Positions 23,536-32,358 of a stretch of DNA of 64,000 nt are shown here, one piece after another. A program made the position numbers and the translations under genes. How positions within the stretch are numbered: position 1 is the first letter of the stretch; each line of letters starts with the position of its first letter. Location of the stretch: the NCBI RefSeq assembly GCF_018829635.1, contig NZ_JAHKKG010000019.1:104582-168581 (forward strand), in the 5' to 3' direction. The notes beneath the pieces are model-generated. The model made no database searches. It saw nothing but the letters and a program-made list of their open reading frames with translations, and was not told the origin of the DNA. The DNA comes from Paractinoplanes bogorensis (GTDB taxonomy: Bacteria > Actinomycetota > Actinomycetes > Mycobacteriales > Micromonosporaceae).

Positions 23536-24499
23536 TCAGCGCGCCGGCCCCGGCCAGCAGCAGCGCCAACCCGGCGGCGGCGACGGGCAGCGTCGACGAT
23601 CCGGTGATGGGAAGGCTGCCGCCGGCTGCGGGCGGTGGGGTGGCGGTCGACGGCGACGCCGACGGGCGGAGGAAGTCGACGTCGAATCGGACCTTGTCGT
23701 TGGTGGCGTCGACCTTCGTCTGGTCGGGGTAGTCCGCCAGGGTGGCCTCGACCCAGGTCGGGAGGCCGAATCGGGTGTCGTTGGGCCAGGCCGGCACGGT
23801 GAATGCGAGCCGGTATTCCGCGCCCGCCGCCAGCGAGTGGTCGACCCGGCAGTAGACCGACTCGATCTGCTCGGAGCAGCGGGCGCGGTCGGCCTCCACC
23901 TTGGTGCCCAGGTATTGGATGCCGACGAACTTTGTCGACACCCCGAACGCGGGGACCGCCGCCGGACCGTTGTTGCGCACGATCAGCGTGAAGATCAGTG
24001 GCTCTTCGGGGACGATCGGCTCGTCCGGCGTGATCGCGGTGACGGCCAGGTCGGCCGGGGTCACCACCGTGCTCGTGAAGGAGGCCGGGGCGCCGCCGAC
24101 CGTCAATCGGAACGGCAACCGGGTGCCCGGCGCCAGGTCGTCGGCAAACCGGACGGTGACCCGGTAGGTCCAGTTCGTGAAGGTGTCCGGCAGATCGACC
24201 GAGCAGTTCACCGTCGGCCCGGCGGCCTCGCACGGCCCGGCGTCGTTCGTGCCCGCCGACACGAAGGTCACTCCCTCAGGCAGGGCGAACTCCACCCGTA
24301 CGGCTGAGTTGTCCACCGGAGCCCCGACCGCCCGGCCCTGGAACTCGTAGGTTCCGGTGTAGCCGGCGGCCACCAGTTCGGGTGCCGCGTTGAACGAGGC
24401 CGCGAAATCAGCAGCCGCCAGTGCGGGCGCGGCACTCAGCCCGAGCAGACCTGCCGTGAGGGCGAGAACGACGATGACCCGCCGGCGAACGTCAGGCAC
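23507..24499 (-). CDS. Secreted DUF11-type surface protein with LPxTG-like anchor
   Basis: A 330-residue cell-surface protein. A signal peptide (VIVVLALTAGLLGLSAAPALAA) is followed by two beta-sandwich DUF11/conserved-repeat-like domains (ELVAAGYTGTYEFQG; EEPLIFTLIVRNNGPAAVPAF), a Ser/Thr/Pro linker, and a sorting signal LPITGSS, hydrophobic helix and RRRAR tail. Two cysteine pairs (GPCEAA/VNCSV; ARCSEQ/VYCRV) probably form disulfides. It is about 55 percent similar by eye to its upstream neighbour and overlaps its stop by 8 bp, so the pair is a tandem duplication. No sortase gene is visible nearby. Confidence 0.85.
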   Translation of the reverse strand: MPDVRRRVIVVLALTAGLLGLSAAPALAAADFAASFNAAPELVAAGYTGTYEFQGRAVGAPVDNSAVRVEFALPEGVTFVSAGTNDAGPCEAAGPTVNCSVDLPDTFTNWTYRVTVRFADDLAPGTRLPFRLTVGGAPASFTSTVVTPADLAVTAITPDEPIVPEEPLIFTLIVRNNGPAAVPAFGVSTKFVGIQYLGTKVEADRARCSEQIESVYCRVDHSLAAGAEYRLAFTVPAWPNDTRFGLPTWVEATLADYPDQTKVDATNDKVRFDVDFLRPSASPSTATPPPAAGGSLPITGSSTLPVAAAGLALLLAGAGALITGRRRARP

Positions 24500-25535
24500 G
24501 GGCCCGGCGCCGCCCGATGATCAGCGCGCCCGCCCCGGCCAGCAGGAACGCCAGCCCGGCGCCTGCCAACGGCAGCGCGGACGACCCGGTGATCGGCAGG
24601 CTTCCGCCGCCGCCGCTGCCCGGCGTGGCCGGCGGTGTGGTGGCTGTGGGGGAGGGTGACGCCGGGACCTTGGCGAAGTCGACGTCGAACGCCACCTTGT
24701 CGTTCGCGGCGTTGATGACCGTGCGGTCGGGGTAGTCGGTTGTCGTGGCCTCGATGCGGGTGATGCCGCCCGGGTAGCGCGAGTCGTTGGGCCAGCCCGG
24801 CACGGTGTATTTGAGCCGGTATTGCGCGCCTGCCGCCAGCGGATGGTCGATCTGGCAGTTGACCGCCTCGATCTCCTCGCGGCAGACGGCGCCGTCGGCC
24901 TCGACCTTGGTGCCGACGTATTGGATGCCGAGGAATTTCACCGACAGCCCGAACTCGGGGATCTCGGCCGGTCCGTTGTTGTGCACGATCAGCGTGAAGA
25001 TCAGCGGGTCGTCGGGCTGGATCGTGCCGGTCGGCTCGATCGCGCTCAGGCCCATCTCGGCCGCGCCGACCACGGTGCTCGTGTATTCGGCCGTGTTGTT
25101 CTCCGGGTTGGACTCCTCGCCGGCGCCGCTGACCGTCAACCGGAACGTCAGCCTGGTGCCCGTCGCGAGGTCGTCGGCGAACCGTACTTTTGCCTGCCAG
25201 CCCCAGGTCGCGGGGCTACCCGTCAGAGTCACCGTGCACGTGACGGTCTGGCCGTCGGGGTCGCAGGGACCGCTGTTGTTGTCGACGAGGGACACGAACG
25301 AGACGCCCTCGGGCAGTTCCAGCTCGACCCGCACGGCCGAGGTGTCCACCGGGCCGCTCAACGTCTGCGCCTGGAAGTAGTAGTCGGCGGTGTATCCGGC
25401 CGCCACCTGCCACGGCACCACGTTGAACGAGGCGCTCAGGTCGACCGGGGCCTTGGCCAGCGCGGGCCCGGCCGACAGCCCGAGAAGGCCCAGCACCAGG
25501 GCGAGAACCGCGACGACGCGGCGGTGGGAAACCAT
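24492..25535 (-). CDS. Secreted DUF11-type surface protein with LPxTG-like anchor (paralogue)
   Basis: A 347-residue paralogue of the next gene, same architecture: signal peptide (VVAVLALVLGLLGLSAGPALA), domain one with GPCDPDGQTVTCTV, domain two with DPLIFTLIVHNNGPAEIPEF and the conserved KFLGIQYVGTKVEAD block, a PSPTATTPPATPG linker, and LPITGSS plus helix plus RRRARA. The ATG at 25535 was taken because the signal peptide starts there, although the frame stays open upstream. First gene of the two-gene operon. Confidence 0.85.
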   Translation of the reverse strand: MVSHRRVVAVLALVLGLLGLSAGPALAKAPVDLSASFNVVPWQVAAGYTADYYFQAQTLSGPVDTSAVRVELELPEGVSFVSLVDNNSGPCDPDGQTVTCTVTLTGSPATWGWQAKVRFADDLATGTRLTFRLTVSGAGEESNPENNTAEYTSTVVGAAEMGLSAIEPTGTIQPDDPLIFTLIVHNNGPAEIPEFGLSVKFLGIQYVGTKVEADGAVCREEIEAVNCQIDHPLAAGAQYRLKYTVPGWPNDSRYPGGITRIEATTTDYPDRTVINAANDKVAFDVDFAKVPASPSPTATTPPATPGSGGGGSLPITGSSALPLAGAGLAFLLAGAGALIIGRRRARA

Positions 25536-25591
25536 GGGCGGAACGTACTCCCTCGGGGACGGAAAGTCCGCCCGGCAAAGGGGACAAAACG

Positions 25592-26272
25592 TCAGTGTCG
25601 CGGCCCGTGGATCTGCCGATGCAGGAGCTCCATCCGGCGATCGAGGCGGGCCGCGTCCTCGGCCGCCGCCGCGAGCTCCTCCCGCAGCGCGCCGGGCACC
25701 GCCGGGTCGTACTTGTAGTGGATCTTGTGTTCGAGGCTGGCCCAGAAGTCCATCGCGGCCGTGCGCAGCTGCACCTCGACCGGCACCGACACCACCTGCT
25801 CGCTCAGGAAGACCGGGATCTCCACGATCAGGTGCAGGCTGCGATAGCCGTTGGCCTTGGGCGCGGCGATGTAGTCCTTGGTCTGGATCAGGGTGATGTC
25901 CGGCTGCCGGGTCAGCATGTCGGCCACCGTGTAGACGTCGGAGACGAAGCTGCACACGATCCGGATGCCGGCGATGTCACGGATCCGGGCCCGCAGCGCG
26001 TCGAAGGCCATCGGGCAGTTGATCCGCCGGGCCTTGGCGGTGATGCTCGACGTCGTCTTGAGACGCGGGCTGACGTGCTCGATCGGGTTGTGCCGGCCGC
26101 GGTGGGTCAGCTCCTCGGTCAGGATGCTGATCTTGGTGCCGATCTCGGCCAATCCGAACTTGTAGACGAGCAGGAAGTGCGACAATTCCTCGCTCATGTC
26201 GCGGAACGGCTCGGGTAGCGGGTGCCCAGCCGCCCAACGCGTGATCTCGCGATCGGCGTCCTCGGTCGTCAC
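25592..26272 (-). CDS. Small alarmone synthetase ((p)ppGpp synthetase, RelQ/YjbM type)
   Basis: A 226-residue RelA/SpoT nucleotidyltransferase domain without HD hydrolase, TGS or ACT domains. SPRLKTTSSITAKARR, DIAGIRIVCSFVSDVYTVAD, PKANGYRSLHLIV and PVEVQLRTAAMDFWASLEHKI are the ordered ATP- and GTP-binding motifs, and the C-terminal helices match the tetramerisation region. It transfers pyrophosphate from ATP to GTP/GDP. The GTG start at 26272 follows AGGAGA by 8 nt; an upstream ATG frame (26332) has no such signal. Confidence 0.9.
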   Translation of the reverse strand: MTTEDADREITRWAAGHPLPEPFRDMSEELSHFLLVYKFGLAEIGTKISILTEELTHRGRHNPIEHVSPRLKTTSSITAKARRINCPMAFDALRARIRDIAGIRIVCSFVSDVYTVADMLTRQPDITLIQTKDYIAAPKANGYRSLHLIVEIPVFLSEQVVSVPVEVQLRTAAMDFWASLEHKIHYKYDPAVPGALREELAAAAEDAARLDRRMELLHRQIHGPRH

Positions 26273-26388
26273 TGTTCCCGTCTCCTGAGCGCGGCGTCCG
26301 CACCTACCGTAGGCGCACCCTGCCACCATCATCCCCGAGACGCCGAAGTGGGCCCGACCTGGGTCCCACCCCCATCAGATCAAGACCG

Positions 26389-26480
26389 TTTCCCCGTACG
26401 GGCGGAGCGCGCGCCCCACTCGTACGGGAAAAGATCCCGCTCCCGTACGACCGGAGCGCGCGGCCCCGGTCGTACGGGAA
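26389..26480. repeat. Paired TTCCCGTACG hairpins downstream of the metalloprotease
   Basis: Two inverted repeats lie between the protease stop and the alarmone synthetase. The first pairs TTTCCCCGTACG (26389) with CGTACGGGAAAA (26421). The second is a perfect 13-bp stem, CCCGTACGACCGG (26442-26454) with CCGGTCGTACGGG (26466-26478), followed by AAAAA. On the minus strand the run becomes U-rich before the stem, so it may act as a transcription terminator or as a REP-like element. Confidence 0.65.
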
Positions 26481-26487
26481 AAAGGAA

Positions 26488-29418
26488 CTAACGCCCGTAG
26501 GCCTGGAACTCCGCCACCCGCACGTTGAGCGCCTGCGGGCTGGCCGTGGCACAGTCCGTGGCCGCCCGCGGGTCGGCGTCCTGCTCACCGGCGAAGTCCG
26601 GCCCACCCGTGCACTGGGTGTTCACGACCTCGAGACGCAGGTGCGTGGCCGTCGTCGGCTTGATGTCGAACGACTTCACGACCAGGTCCTTGACCCGGGG
26701 ACGGGGCGCGACCGACGGGAACGCGTCCGCCTTGCTGGTGAACACGGTCGTGAACTCCGACGCGTTCGCGCAGGTCACCGTGGCCGTCGCGGTGCACGCG
26801 AGCACCTTGAACTGCCGCAGCGCCGTGTACCGGTTCTGGGTGCCGGCGTCCACGTCCCCGGTCACCGGGGGCCGCAGCTGGGCGCTGACCTGAACCCGGC
26901 GTACGGTCTGGGCCCCTCCGGCCAGGTCGACCGTCACCTGCTTGCCCGCCACCGCGCTGCCGAGCGAGGCCCAGTTGGTGGCCTCGTCGTCGTCCGTGAT
27001 CCTGGGCAGGTTGACGCCGTCGCCCGTGGCCACCGCACCGGCGGCGCCCGAGGCGAGGTTGTGCGGCATCTTGACGGTCAGCGTGCGGCTCTGGCCCGAC
27101 TTGAAGGAGGTCTCCTTCACCCGGGCGTGGCCGTAGCCGGGCGCCGCCGCGATGAACCCGTACGAGCCCGCGACCAGCGGGAACGTGTCGGGCAGGGCGG
27201 TCGCCGGGTCGGTGTCGGCGATCGCCACGGCACGCGCCTGGTAGTCACCGACGTACAGCTTGGCGTTGGGCACCGGCGCCCCGTTCTCGTCGACCGGACG
27301 GAATGTGACCGAGGTCTCCGAGGCGTACGGGGAACTGAAGCTCGGGGTCGGGTTGGCATCGCCCGCACCGACGCTGACCGCGCCCTCACCCAGACCCCGC
27401 TTGGCGAACGCGTTCCAGATGATGTCCTGGTTCGCGCCGCCGAAACGCACCTGGTCGGCCGCGATCAGCGCGTCCCGGGCGTCGACCTGGCTGTTCGCGC
27501 TGTTGGCGAGCAGCAGGAACGAGTCGAACACGAGCTGCACCCAGCGCCGGTTGCCCGGGCACTCGGTCGCGGCCCGCTTGCCGTTGGCGCACGCCTTGTT
27601 CACCGCGGCCGAACCGGCGCCGTAGCGCTTGATGAACGCCTGCCGGATGTCGAAGTTGGTGGCGCTCCACAGCTCACCCGACGCGTGCACCTGAAGGCCG
27701 ACGAAGTCGTAGTCGACGCTCGAGTAGTTCAGCGGGCTGTCGCTCATGTTGAAGTTACGGATGCCGGCGACGGGGTCGGTCGTCACGTACTGACCGATCG
27801 TGTACGCCTTCTGGCCCTTGGGCGCGTACCCGTACTCGTTGAGGTACTCCATCGCCAGCAGGTCGGACCAGCTCTCGCTCATGCCCTGGGGCGAGCTCAG
27901 CCCGCCGTCCGGACCGGCGATCATGCGGTTGGTGATGGCGTGGGTGTACTCGTGACCGATCACCGACATGTCGTAGTCACCGTCGACACAGGCGCCGTAG
28001 AACCCGGCCGCGATCGGCTGCCACAGGTACATGTTGGTGATCGGCGCCTGCCCGTCGGGCGGGGTGATCTGGTTGGCGTTGTTGCGGGCCTCGAAGTTCG
28101 GCGGGCCGCCACTGATCCCGCCGGCCTGCGCGTTGCCCTGCTCGTGGTCGTTGCCCAGGCCACCCGCGGTGCCGTTGTCGTCCTGCATGTTCCAGGTCGC
28201 CTCGGTGAAGCCCAGGTGGTACGACCAGTCGTGCATGCGGTTGTGCATCCCGAACAGGTTCGACCGGGCCGCGTCGATGTCGTTCTTCTGCGGCGAGGTG
28301 AACACGTCCGGCGAGCACTGCTCCCGGTGCCACTGGTTGGTCCACTTGTAGTCGTAGGCCCGGTTCGGCTTCGGCGTGGCGAATTCGGTGCCCACACTGA
28401 ACGCGTCGTTGGAGTTCCAGTTCTGCACGGCGATCGTGTTGTTGCCGCGCGTCGTGTAGGTCGGCTCGCCGGTGGCCGGGTCGACGTCCCACGGCAGCTT
28501 CGACGCGCTGGTCGCCACGACCTCGTCACAGCCCCGCAGCTGACCCCAGCACCAGGTCAGGCGGTCGTCCGAGTTCGAGTAGTCGAGCGGCGGCGAGGCC
28601 GGGAACACGTCCCACGACGGGTCGTCCTCGCTGTGGTCGACGATGTTCTCGCGGACGAGCACCCCGCCGTCCCGCGCGTCGACGTAGCTCGTGTACGCCT
28701 CCGGGTCGGTCCCGTTGAGGTCGGCCCCGAAGGTGACCTGGTAGGCCGCCCGCGCCCCCTCGTCGGCGGTCGGCACCGCGACCAGCTTGGTGGCGAGCAC
28801 CTTGGCCCCGCTCACTCCGGCCTCGTCGGCCGCGATGGTCGCGGCCTGGGCGGCGCTCAGCGTGGCCGGCTCGGGCGCACCCGCGTCCCGCGACAGCGAC
28901 GAGCTGACGAACCACACCTTGCCGTCGCGCACGGCCACGTTCAGCAGGCCGTCGCGCCCGGCGACGAGGTCACCGAACTTCTGCCGGAAGATCACGACGG
29001 CGCCCTGTCCGAGCTTCGACGTGGTCAGCAGCTCCAGTGCCTCCGCGCCCCGGCTGGTCAGGCCGAGAACATCCAGATTCTTTCCCACGTACGCCCGGGC
29101 CGCCGCCACCGGATCAGCAGCGAGTCCGGCTTCGAGCGGGTCGGCGCCCGCCGTCAACGCGGCCGGCGTGCCGAGCGCGTTCCAGCGGGCCTCCGCGCCC
29201 GCCGCCGCGGCCCGTTGCCCGCTGGTCGGGGCGAGGCGTCCCTTACGGTTGTCGACGAGATCGTCGTGGTGGTCGTCGCCTTGCACCTTCGCGGCTTCGG
29301 CGTGCGCCTGGGCCGGGCTCGAGGGCGCCGCGTTACCGCCGGATGAGGCGGTGAGAACGATGGCGGCCGCTAACAGCCCGGCGGCGGTGCCCGCCAACGC
29401 ACGGGGTGGAGTGCGCAC
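26488..29418 (-). CDS. Secreted M36 (fungalysin-type) zinc metalloprotease
   Basis: A 976-residue exoenzyme. A signal peptide (GTAAGLLAAAIVLTASSGGNAA) and FTP-like propeptide (about 40-250) precede the catalytic domain with SVIGHEYTHAITNRM (HExxH zinc site and Glu) and QGMSESWSDLLAMEY (third ligand Glu), as in M36 proteases. A C-terminal region from about residue 690 contains a PKD/carboxypeptidase-regulatory-like segment and a discoidin-like domain (LRLEVVNTQCTGG). The sequence is GC-rich throughout with no frameshift. AGGAGGTAC lies just ahead of the ATG. An AT-rich patch at 29470-29510 probably holds its promoter. Confidence 0.9.
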   Translation of the reverse strand: MRTPPRALAGTAAGLLAAAIVLTASSGGNAAPSSPAQAHAEAAKVQGDDHHDDLVDNRKGRLAPTSGQRAAAAGAEARWNALGTPAALTAGADPLEAGLAADPVAAARAYVGKNLDVLGLTSRGAEALELLTTSKLGQGAVVIFRQKFGDLVAGRDGLLNVAVRDGKVWFVSSSLSRDAGAPEPATLSAAQAATIAADEAGVSGAKVLATKLVAVPTADEGARAAYQVTFGADLNGTDPEAYTSYVDARDGGVLVRENIVDHSEDDPSWDVFPASPPLDYSNSDDRLTWCWGQLRGCDEVVATSASKLPWDVDPATGEPTYTTRGNNTIAVQNWNSNDAFSVGTEFATPKPNRAYDYKWTNQWHREQCSPDVFTSPQKNDIDAARSNLFGMHNRMHDWSYHLGFTEATWNMQDDNGTAGGLGNDHEQGNAQAGGISGGPPNFEARNNANQITPPDGQAPITNMYLWQPIAAGFYGACVDGDYDMSVIGHEYTHAITNRMIAGPDGGLSSPQGMSESWSDLLAMEYLNEYGYAPKGQKAYTIGQYVTTDPVAGIRNFNMSDSPLNYSSVDYDFVGLQVHASGELWSATNFDIRQAFIKRYGAGSAAVNKACANGKRAATECPGNRRWVQLVFDSFLLLANSANSQVDARDALIAADQVRFGGANQDIIWNAFAKRGLGEGAVSVGAGDANPTPSFSSPYASETSVTFRPVDENGAPVPNAKLYVGDYQARAVAIADTDPATALPDTFPLVAGSYGFIAAAPGYGHARVKETSFKSGQSRTLTVKMPHNLASGAAGAVATGDGVNLPRITDDDEATNWASLGSAVAGKQVTVDLAGGAQTVRRVQVSAQLRPPVTGDVDAGTQNRYTALRQFKVLACTATATVTCANASEFTTVFTSKADAFPSVAPRPRVKDLVVKSFDIKPTTATHLRLEVVNTQCTGGPDFAGEQDADPRAATDCATASPQALNVRVAEFQAYGR

Positions 29419-29503
29419 GGTACCTCCTTTGTGGATGGCTTATACCAAGACCATCCGACCGCACGCCGGACCTGCATCAAATAGTCCAAACATCTAAATA
29501 CAT

Positions 29504-29930
29504 CTATAAGTGCGTGATGCAGTTCTCGATCAGCCCGACCAGCCGGCGTGCGTGGACCCCGTCCGGATCGAGGTCGGGCCGGAAGTCGGCCACGCTCACT
29601 CCCACCAGCCGCGGCGACACCACGAGCGGCTCGAGCAGGGCCGCGAGCTGCGCGAAATCCGGACCGCCGCCCTGCCGATAGGTCACCGCAGGCAGCACAC
29701 CCGGATCAAGCACGTCGACATCGGCATGCAGCCACATCGGCTGCGACCCACCCACGGCCGCCGCACGAACCCCGCGCACGTGTGCGAACACGCCCAGCAG
29801 CAGGCTGCAGTCCCCGCCGACGATCAGCGGACGTCGCCCGGGGTGTTCGCGCATCCCGGCACCGAGCGCGGCGGCCAGCGCCCGCAAGCCGTCGGCGATC
29901 TTCAAGTGGAGGGGCCGGGAATACTGGCGG
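29504..29930 (-). pseudogene. Remnant of an arginase/agmatinase/formiminoglutamase family gene
   Basis: This stretch encodes VGGDCSLLLGVFAHVR, the first metal motif of the ureohydrolase fold, but only ten residues later QPMWLHADVDVLDPGVLPAV, the last metal motif (DxDxxDP). The ~100 residues that normally lie between, including the DAHxD metal site, are missing, and the N-terminal ~100 residues are lost in the overlapping start of the LuxR gene. The C-terminus (VSVADFRPDLDPDGVHARRLVGL) is intact. I read it as an internally deleted, truncated pseudogene. Confidence 0.7.
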
Positions 29931-29931
29931 G

Positions 29932-30975
29932 ATGGAGAACATGCCCGAGGTGCGCTTCGCGCGGACCGCCGACGGCGTGCGGATCGGCTACCAGGTCTTC
30001 GGCCCGGGGCCGGGGCGATGGCGCGCACCGGTGCTGGTGTGGATGCCGTCGCTCAGCAATATCGTCGCGCAGTGGCGGATTCCGGCGATGCGGACCGCGT
30101 ACGAGGGACTGGCCCGCGACCTCACCGTGGTTCTCTACGACGGGCGGGGGACCGGTGCGTCCGACCGCGACATCGACCTCACCGATCTCGGCGTCGAGGC
30201 GCATCTGCTCGACCTGATCGCGGTCCTCGGCGACGCGGGCATCGAGCGCGCCAACCTGCTCGGCTACTACCATTCGGTCGCCACGGCGATCGCCTTCGCG
30301 GCCCGCGAGCCGGCGCGGGTCGGGCGGATGGTCCTCTTCGGTGGTGCGCCCCGGATGCGGGAGGCCATGCTGCCCGCGCAGACCCAGGCCCTGCTGTCGC
30401 TGGTCGATCAGGACTGGTCGCTGTTCGCCGACGCCGCCGCGACCGCCTGGCTGGGCTGGGACGGCGCCGCCTCCGGGCGATGGACGGCCGAGGCTTTCCG
30501 GACCGCCACCACGCCCGCGATCGCCCACGCCTGGTTCGAGGCCGCGAGCAGGATCGATGTGACGGAGGACCTTTCCCGCGTACGCGCGCAGACCCTGGTC
30601 CTGCACCGCCAGAGTTCCCAGCAGATCCCCGTCGAGATCTTCCGGCGCCTGACCGGCGCCCTGCGCGACGCACGTCTGGTCGAATTGCCCGGCACCACCC
30701 CGACCCTGTTCCTGGAGGATGTGGCGGCCGACCTCGGGCTGGTCACCGGCTTCGTGACGACCGGCCGGGTGGGCCGGGTGTCCTCGAGCGGGCCGGTTCT
30801 GACCCGCCGCGAGCAGGAGGTGCTGCAACGGCTCGCGGCCGGAGACTCGAACGCCGAGATCGGCCGTAGCCTCGGCATCGCCGTGCACACCGTCGAGCGG
30901 CACCTGGCCAACATCTATCGCAAGCTCGGCGTCGCGAGCCGGACCGCCGCGGTGGCCCACGCGCTGCGGCCGTGA
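29932..30975 (+). CDS. Alpha/beta-hydrolase fused to a LuxR-type DNA-binding domain
   Basis: A 347-residue fusion. Residues 1-270 form an alpha/beta-hydrolase fold: VLVWMPSLSNIVAQW, VVLYDGRGTGASDRD and the nucleophile-elbow region LLGYYHSVATAIAF. The elbow has Tyr where the GxSxG serine should be, so the hydrolase part is probably a ligand-binding sensor rather than an enzyme. The C-terminal 65 residues are a LuxR HTH (LTRREQEVLQRLAAGDSNAEIGRSLGIAVHTVERHLANIYRKLGV). Related adenylate-cyclase-like or LuxR fusions with dead hydrolase domains occur in actinobacteria. Its 5' end has eroded the ureohydrolase remnant. Confidence 0.85.
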   Translation: MENMPEVRFARTADGVRIGYQVFGPGPGRWRAPVLVWMPSLSNIVAQWRIPAMRTAYEGLARDLTVVLYDGRGTGASDRDIDLTDLGVEAHLLDLIAVLGDAGIERANLLGYYHSVATAIAFAAREPARVGRMVLFGGAPRMREAMLPAQTQALLSLVDQDWSLFADAAATAWLGWDGAASGRWTAEAFRTATTPAIAHAWFEAASRIDVTEDLSRVRAQTLVLHRQSSQQIPVEIFRRLTGALRDARLVELPGTTPTLFLEDVAADLGLVTGFVTTGRVGRVSSSGPVLTRREQEVLQRLAAGDSNAEIGRSLGIAVHTVERHLANIYRKLGVASRTAAVAHALRP

Positions 30976-31052
30976 TCAGAAGCAACGACCGGCGTGCCGT
31001 GTAACGGATTTCCGGGAAGCGGGAGCCGGGCCGGTGGGCGGACACTGCCGGT

Positions 31053-31451
31053 ATGACTTCCTCGCCGCCCGCCGGCTCGACGCTCCGGTTCGCCCGCGTC
31101 ACCAATCCGCTCATCACCGCGCTGGCCGGCCGGCGCTTCTCCCCGTGGGCCGTCATGCACCACCGGGGCCGGAAGTCGGGCCGCGACCTGGCCGTGCCGG
31201 TGGTGGTGATCGCGACCCCGGACTCGTTCGTGATCAACCTGCCGTGGGGCGCCCGCACCAACTGGGTCCGCAACGTCCTCGCGGCCGGCGAGTGCACGAT
31301 CAGCTGGAGGGGCCGCACCCACCGCGCCGACACCCCGCGCGTCCTCGACGAGGCCACCGCCCGCCCGTACTACTCCAAGGCCACCTGGTGGATCGCCCGC
31401 CACCTGTTCCCGGCCGACGCCTGGCTGCTGCTGCGGCGTCAGGGGATGTAG
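31053..31451 (+). CDS. Nitroreductase family deazaflavin (F420)-dependent oxidoreductase
   Basis: A 132-residue split-barrel protein of the Ddn/FDOR-A type. MHHRGRKSGRDLAVPVVV is the characteristic F420-phosphate-binding loop, followed by FVINLPWGARTNWVRNVLAAGECTI. It would reduce quinones or nitro compounds with F420H2. It overlaps the convergent deacetylase gene by 13 bp. Confidence 0.85.
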   Translation: MTSSPPAGSTLRFARVTNPLITALAGRRFSPWAVMHHRGRKSGRDLAVPVVVIATPDSFVINLPWGARTNWVRNVLAAGECTISWRGRTHRADTPRVLDEATARPYYSKATWWIARHLFPADAWLLLRRQGM

Positions 31452-32269
31452 TCCTCCAGTCGCGCCGGGGTCAGACCGGCCTGGTGGATCGCGTTGAGGA
31501 CAGCCAGGAAGTCGTCGACGAAGCGTGGCCGGAAGTGCATGAGGATGATGTCGCCCGGTTTCACGACGTGTTCCTCCTGGTAGAAGACCTTGCCCTTGTT
31601 GGTGGCCTCCTTCCAGAAGAACGCCGCCTTCATCCCGCAGTCGTGCGCCGCCCGCAGGGTGGTGGTGTCGTGGGCGCCGCCGGGTGGGCGGAACAGCGTC
31701 GGCCGGTCGCCGTAGAGCTTGGCCAGCTGGTCGGCGCCGCCGCAGATCTCGTGTTTCTGGAACGCGTACGAGCGGCCCTTCAGCACCGGGTGGCTGATCG
31801 TGTGGTTCTGGATGGTCGCCCCGGCCGTGCGCAGCTGCGCGAAGTAGGCCGGGTTGTCGCTGATCGCGTTCACCTCGAGGAACAGCGTGATCGGCACGTT
31901 CGCGGCCTGGAACAGCTTGAGGGCCAGGGGGTTCTTGTCCCAGCCGTCGTCGATGGTGATGAAGGCGACCTTCTGGTCGGTCGGGATGCGGCTGAGCCAG
32001 GCGGCCGTCCCGTTGGTCGGCAGGGTCACCTTGGTCGCGGGCGGCGGCGGCGCGAAACGAGGCACACGCGGGCGCAGGTTGGCCGGGAGTGCGGCGATCG
32101 GGTCGGCGGCCGGCGGCACGAGCGCCGCCTCGGTCGGAGCCGGTGACGACGACGGCGAGACCGGCGGCGATGCCGAGGGGGCCGGTCGCGCGCCTTGGCC
32201 GCCGCACGCGGCCATCACCGACAGCAACACTGCCATCGTCGCTAAGCGATATGCCCTGCTCAGTCCCAT
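31439..32269 (-). CDS. Polysaccharide deacetylase lipoprotein (NodB domain)
   Basis: A 276-residue exported esterase/deacetylase of the CE4 family. The signal peptide ends in the lipobox MAAC, followed by an Ala/Pro/Ser-rich linker of about 60 residues. The NodB motifs are AFITIDDGWDKN (catalytic and metal Asp), NHTISHP (metal His pair), FRPPGGAHD and ILMHFRP. It would deacetylate a cell-wall or extracellular polysaccharide. The ATG at 32269 has AAGGTGG upstream; a longer in-frame start at 32296 lacks one. Confidence 0.87.
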   Translation of the reverse strand: MGLSRAYRLATMAVLLSVMAACGGQGARPAPSASPPVSPSSSPAPTEAALVPPAADPIAALPANLRPRVPRFAPPPPATKVTLPTNGTAAWLSRIPTDQKVAFITIDDGWDKNPLALKLFQAANVPITLFLEVNAISDNPAYFAQLRTAGATIQNHTISHPVLKGRSYAFQKHEICGGADQLAKLYGDRPTLFRPPGGAHDTTTLRAAHDCGMKAAFFWKEATNKGKVFYQEEHVVKPGDIILMHFRPRFVDDFLAVLNAIHQAGLTPARLEDYIP

Positions 32270-32358
32270 GCGCCCACCTTTGCCCTCACTGCACATCCCT
32301 ACCAGGGACGCGCAAGCCGGGCGGCCGGGTGGCAGATATCAGCGGACTGTGGCCGCGA

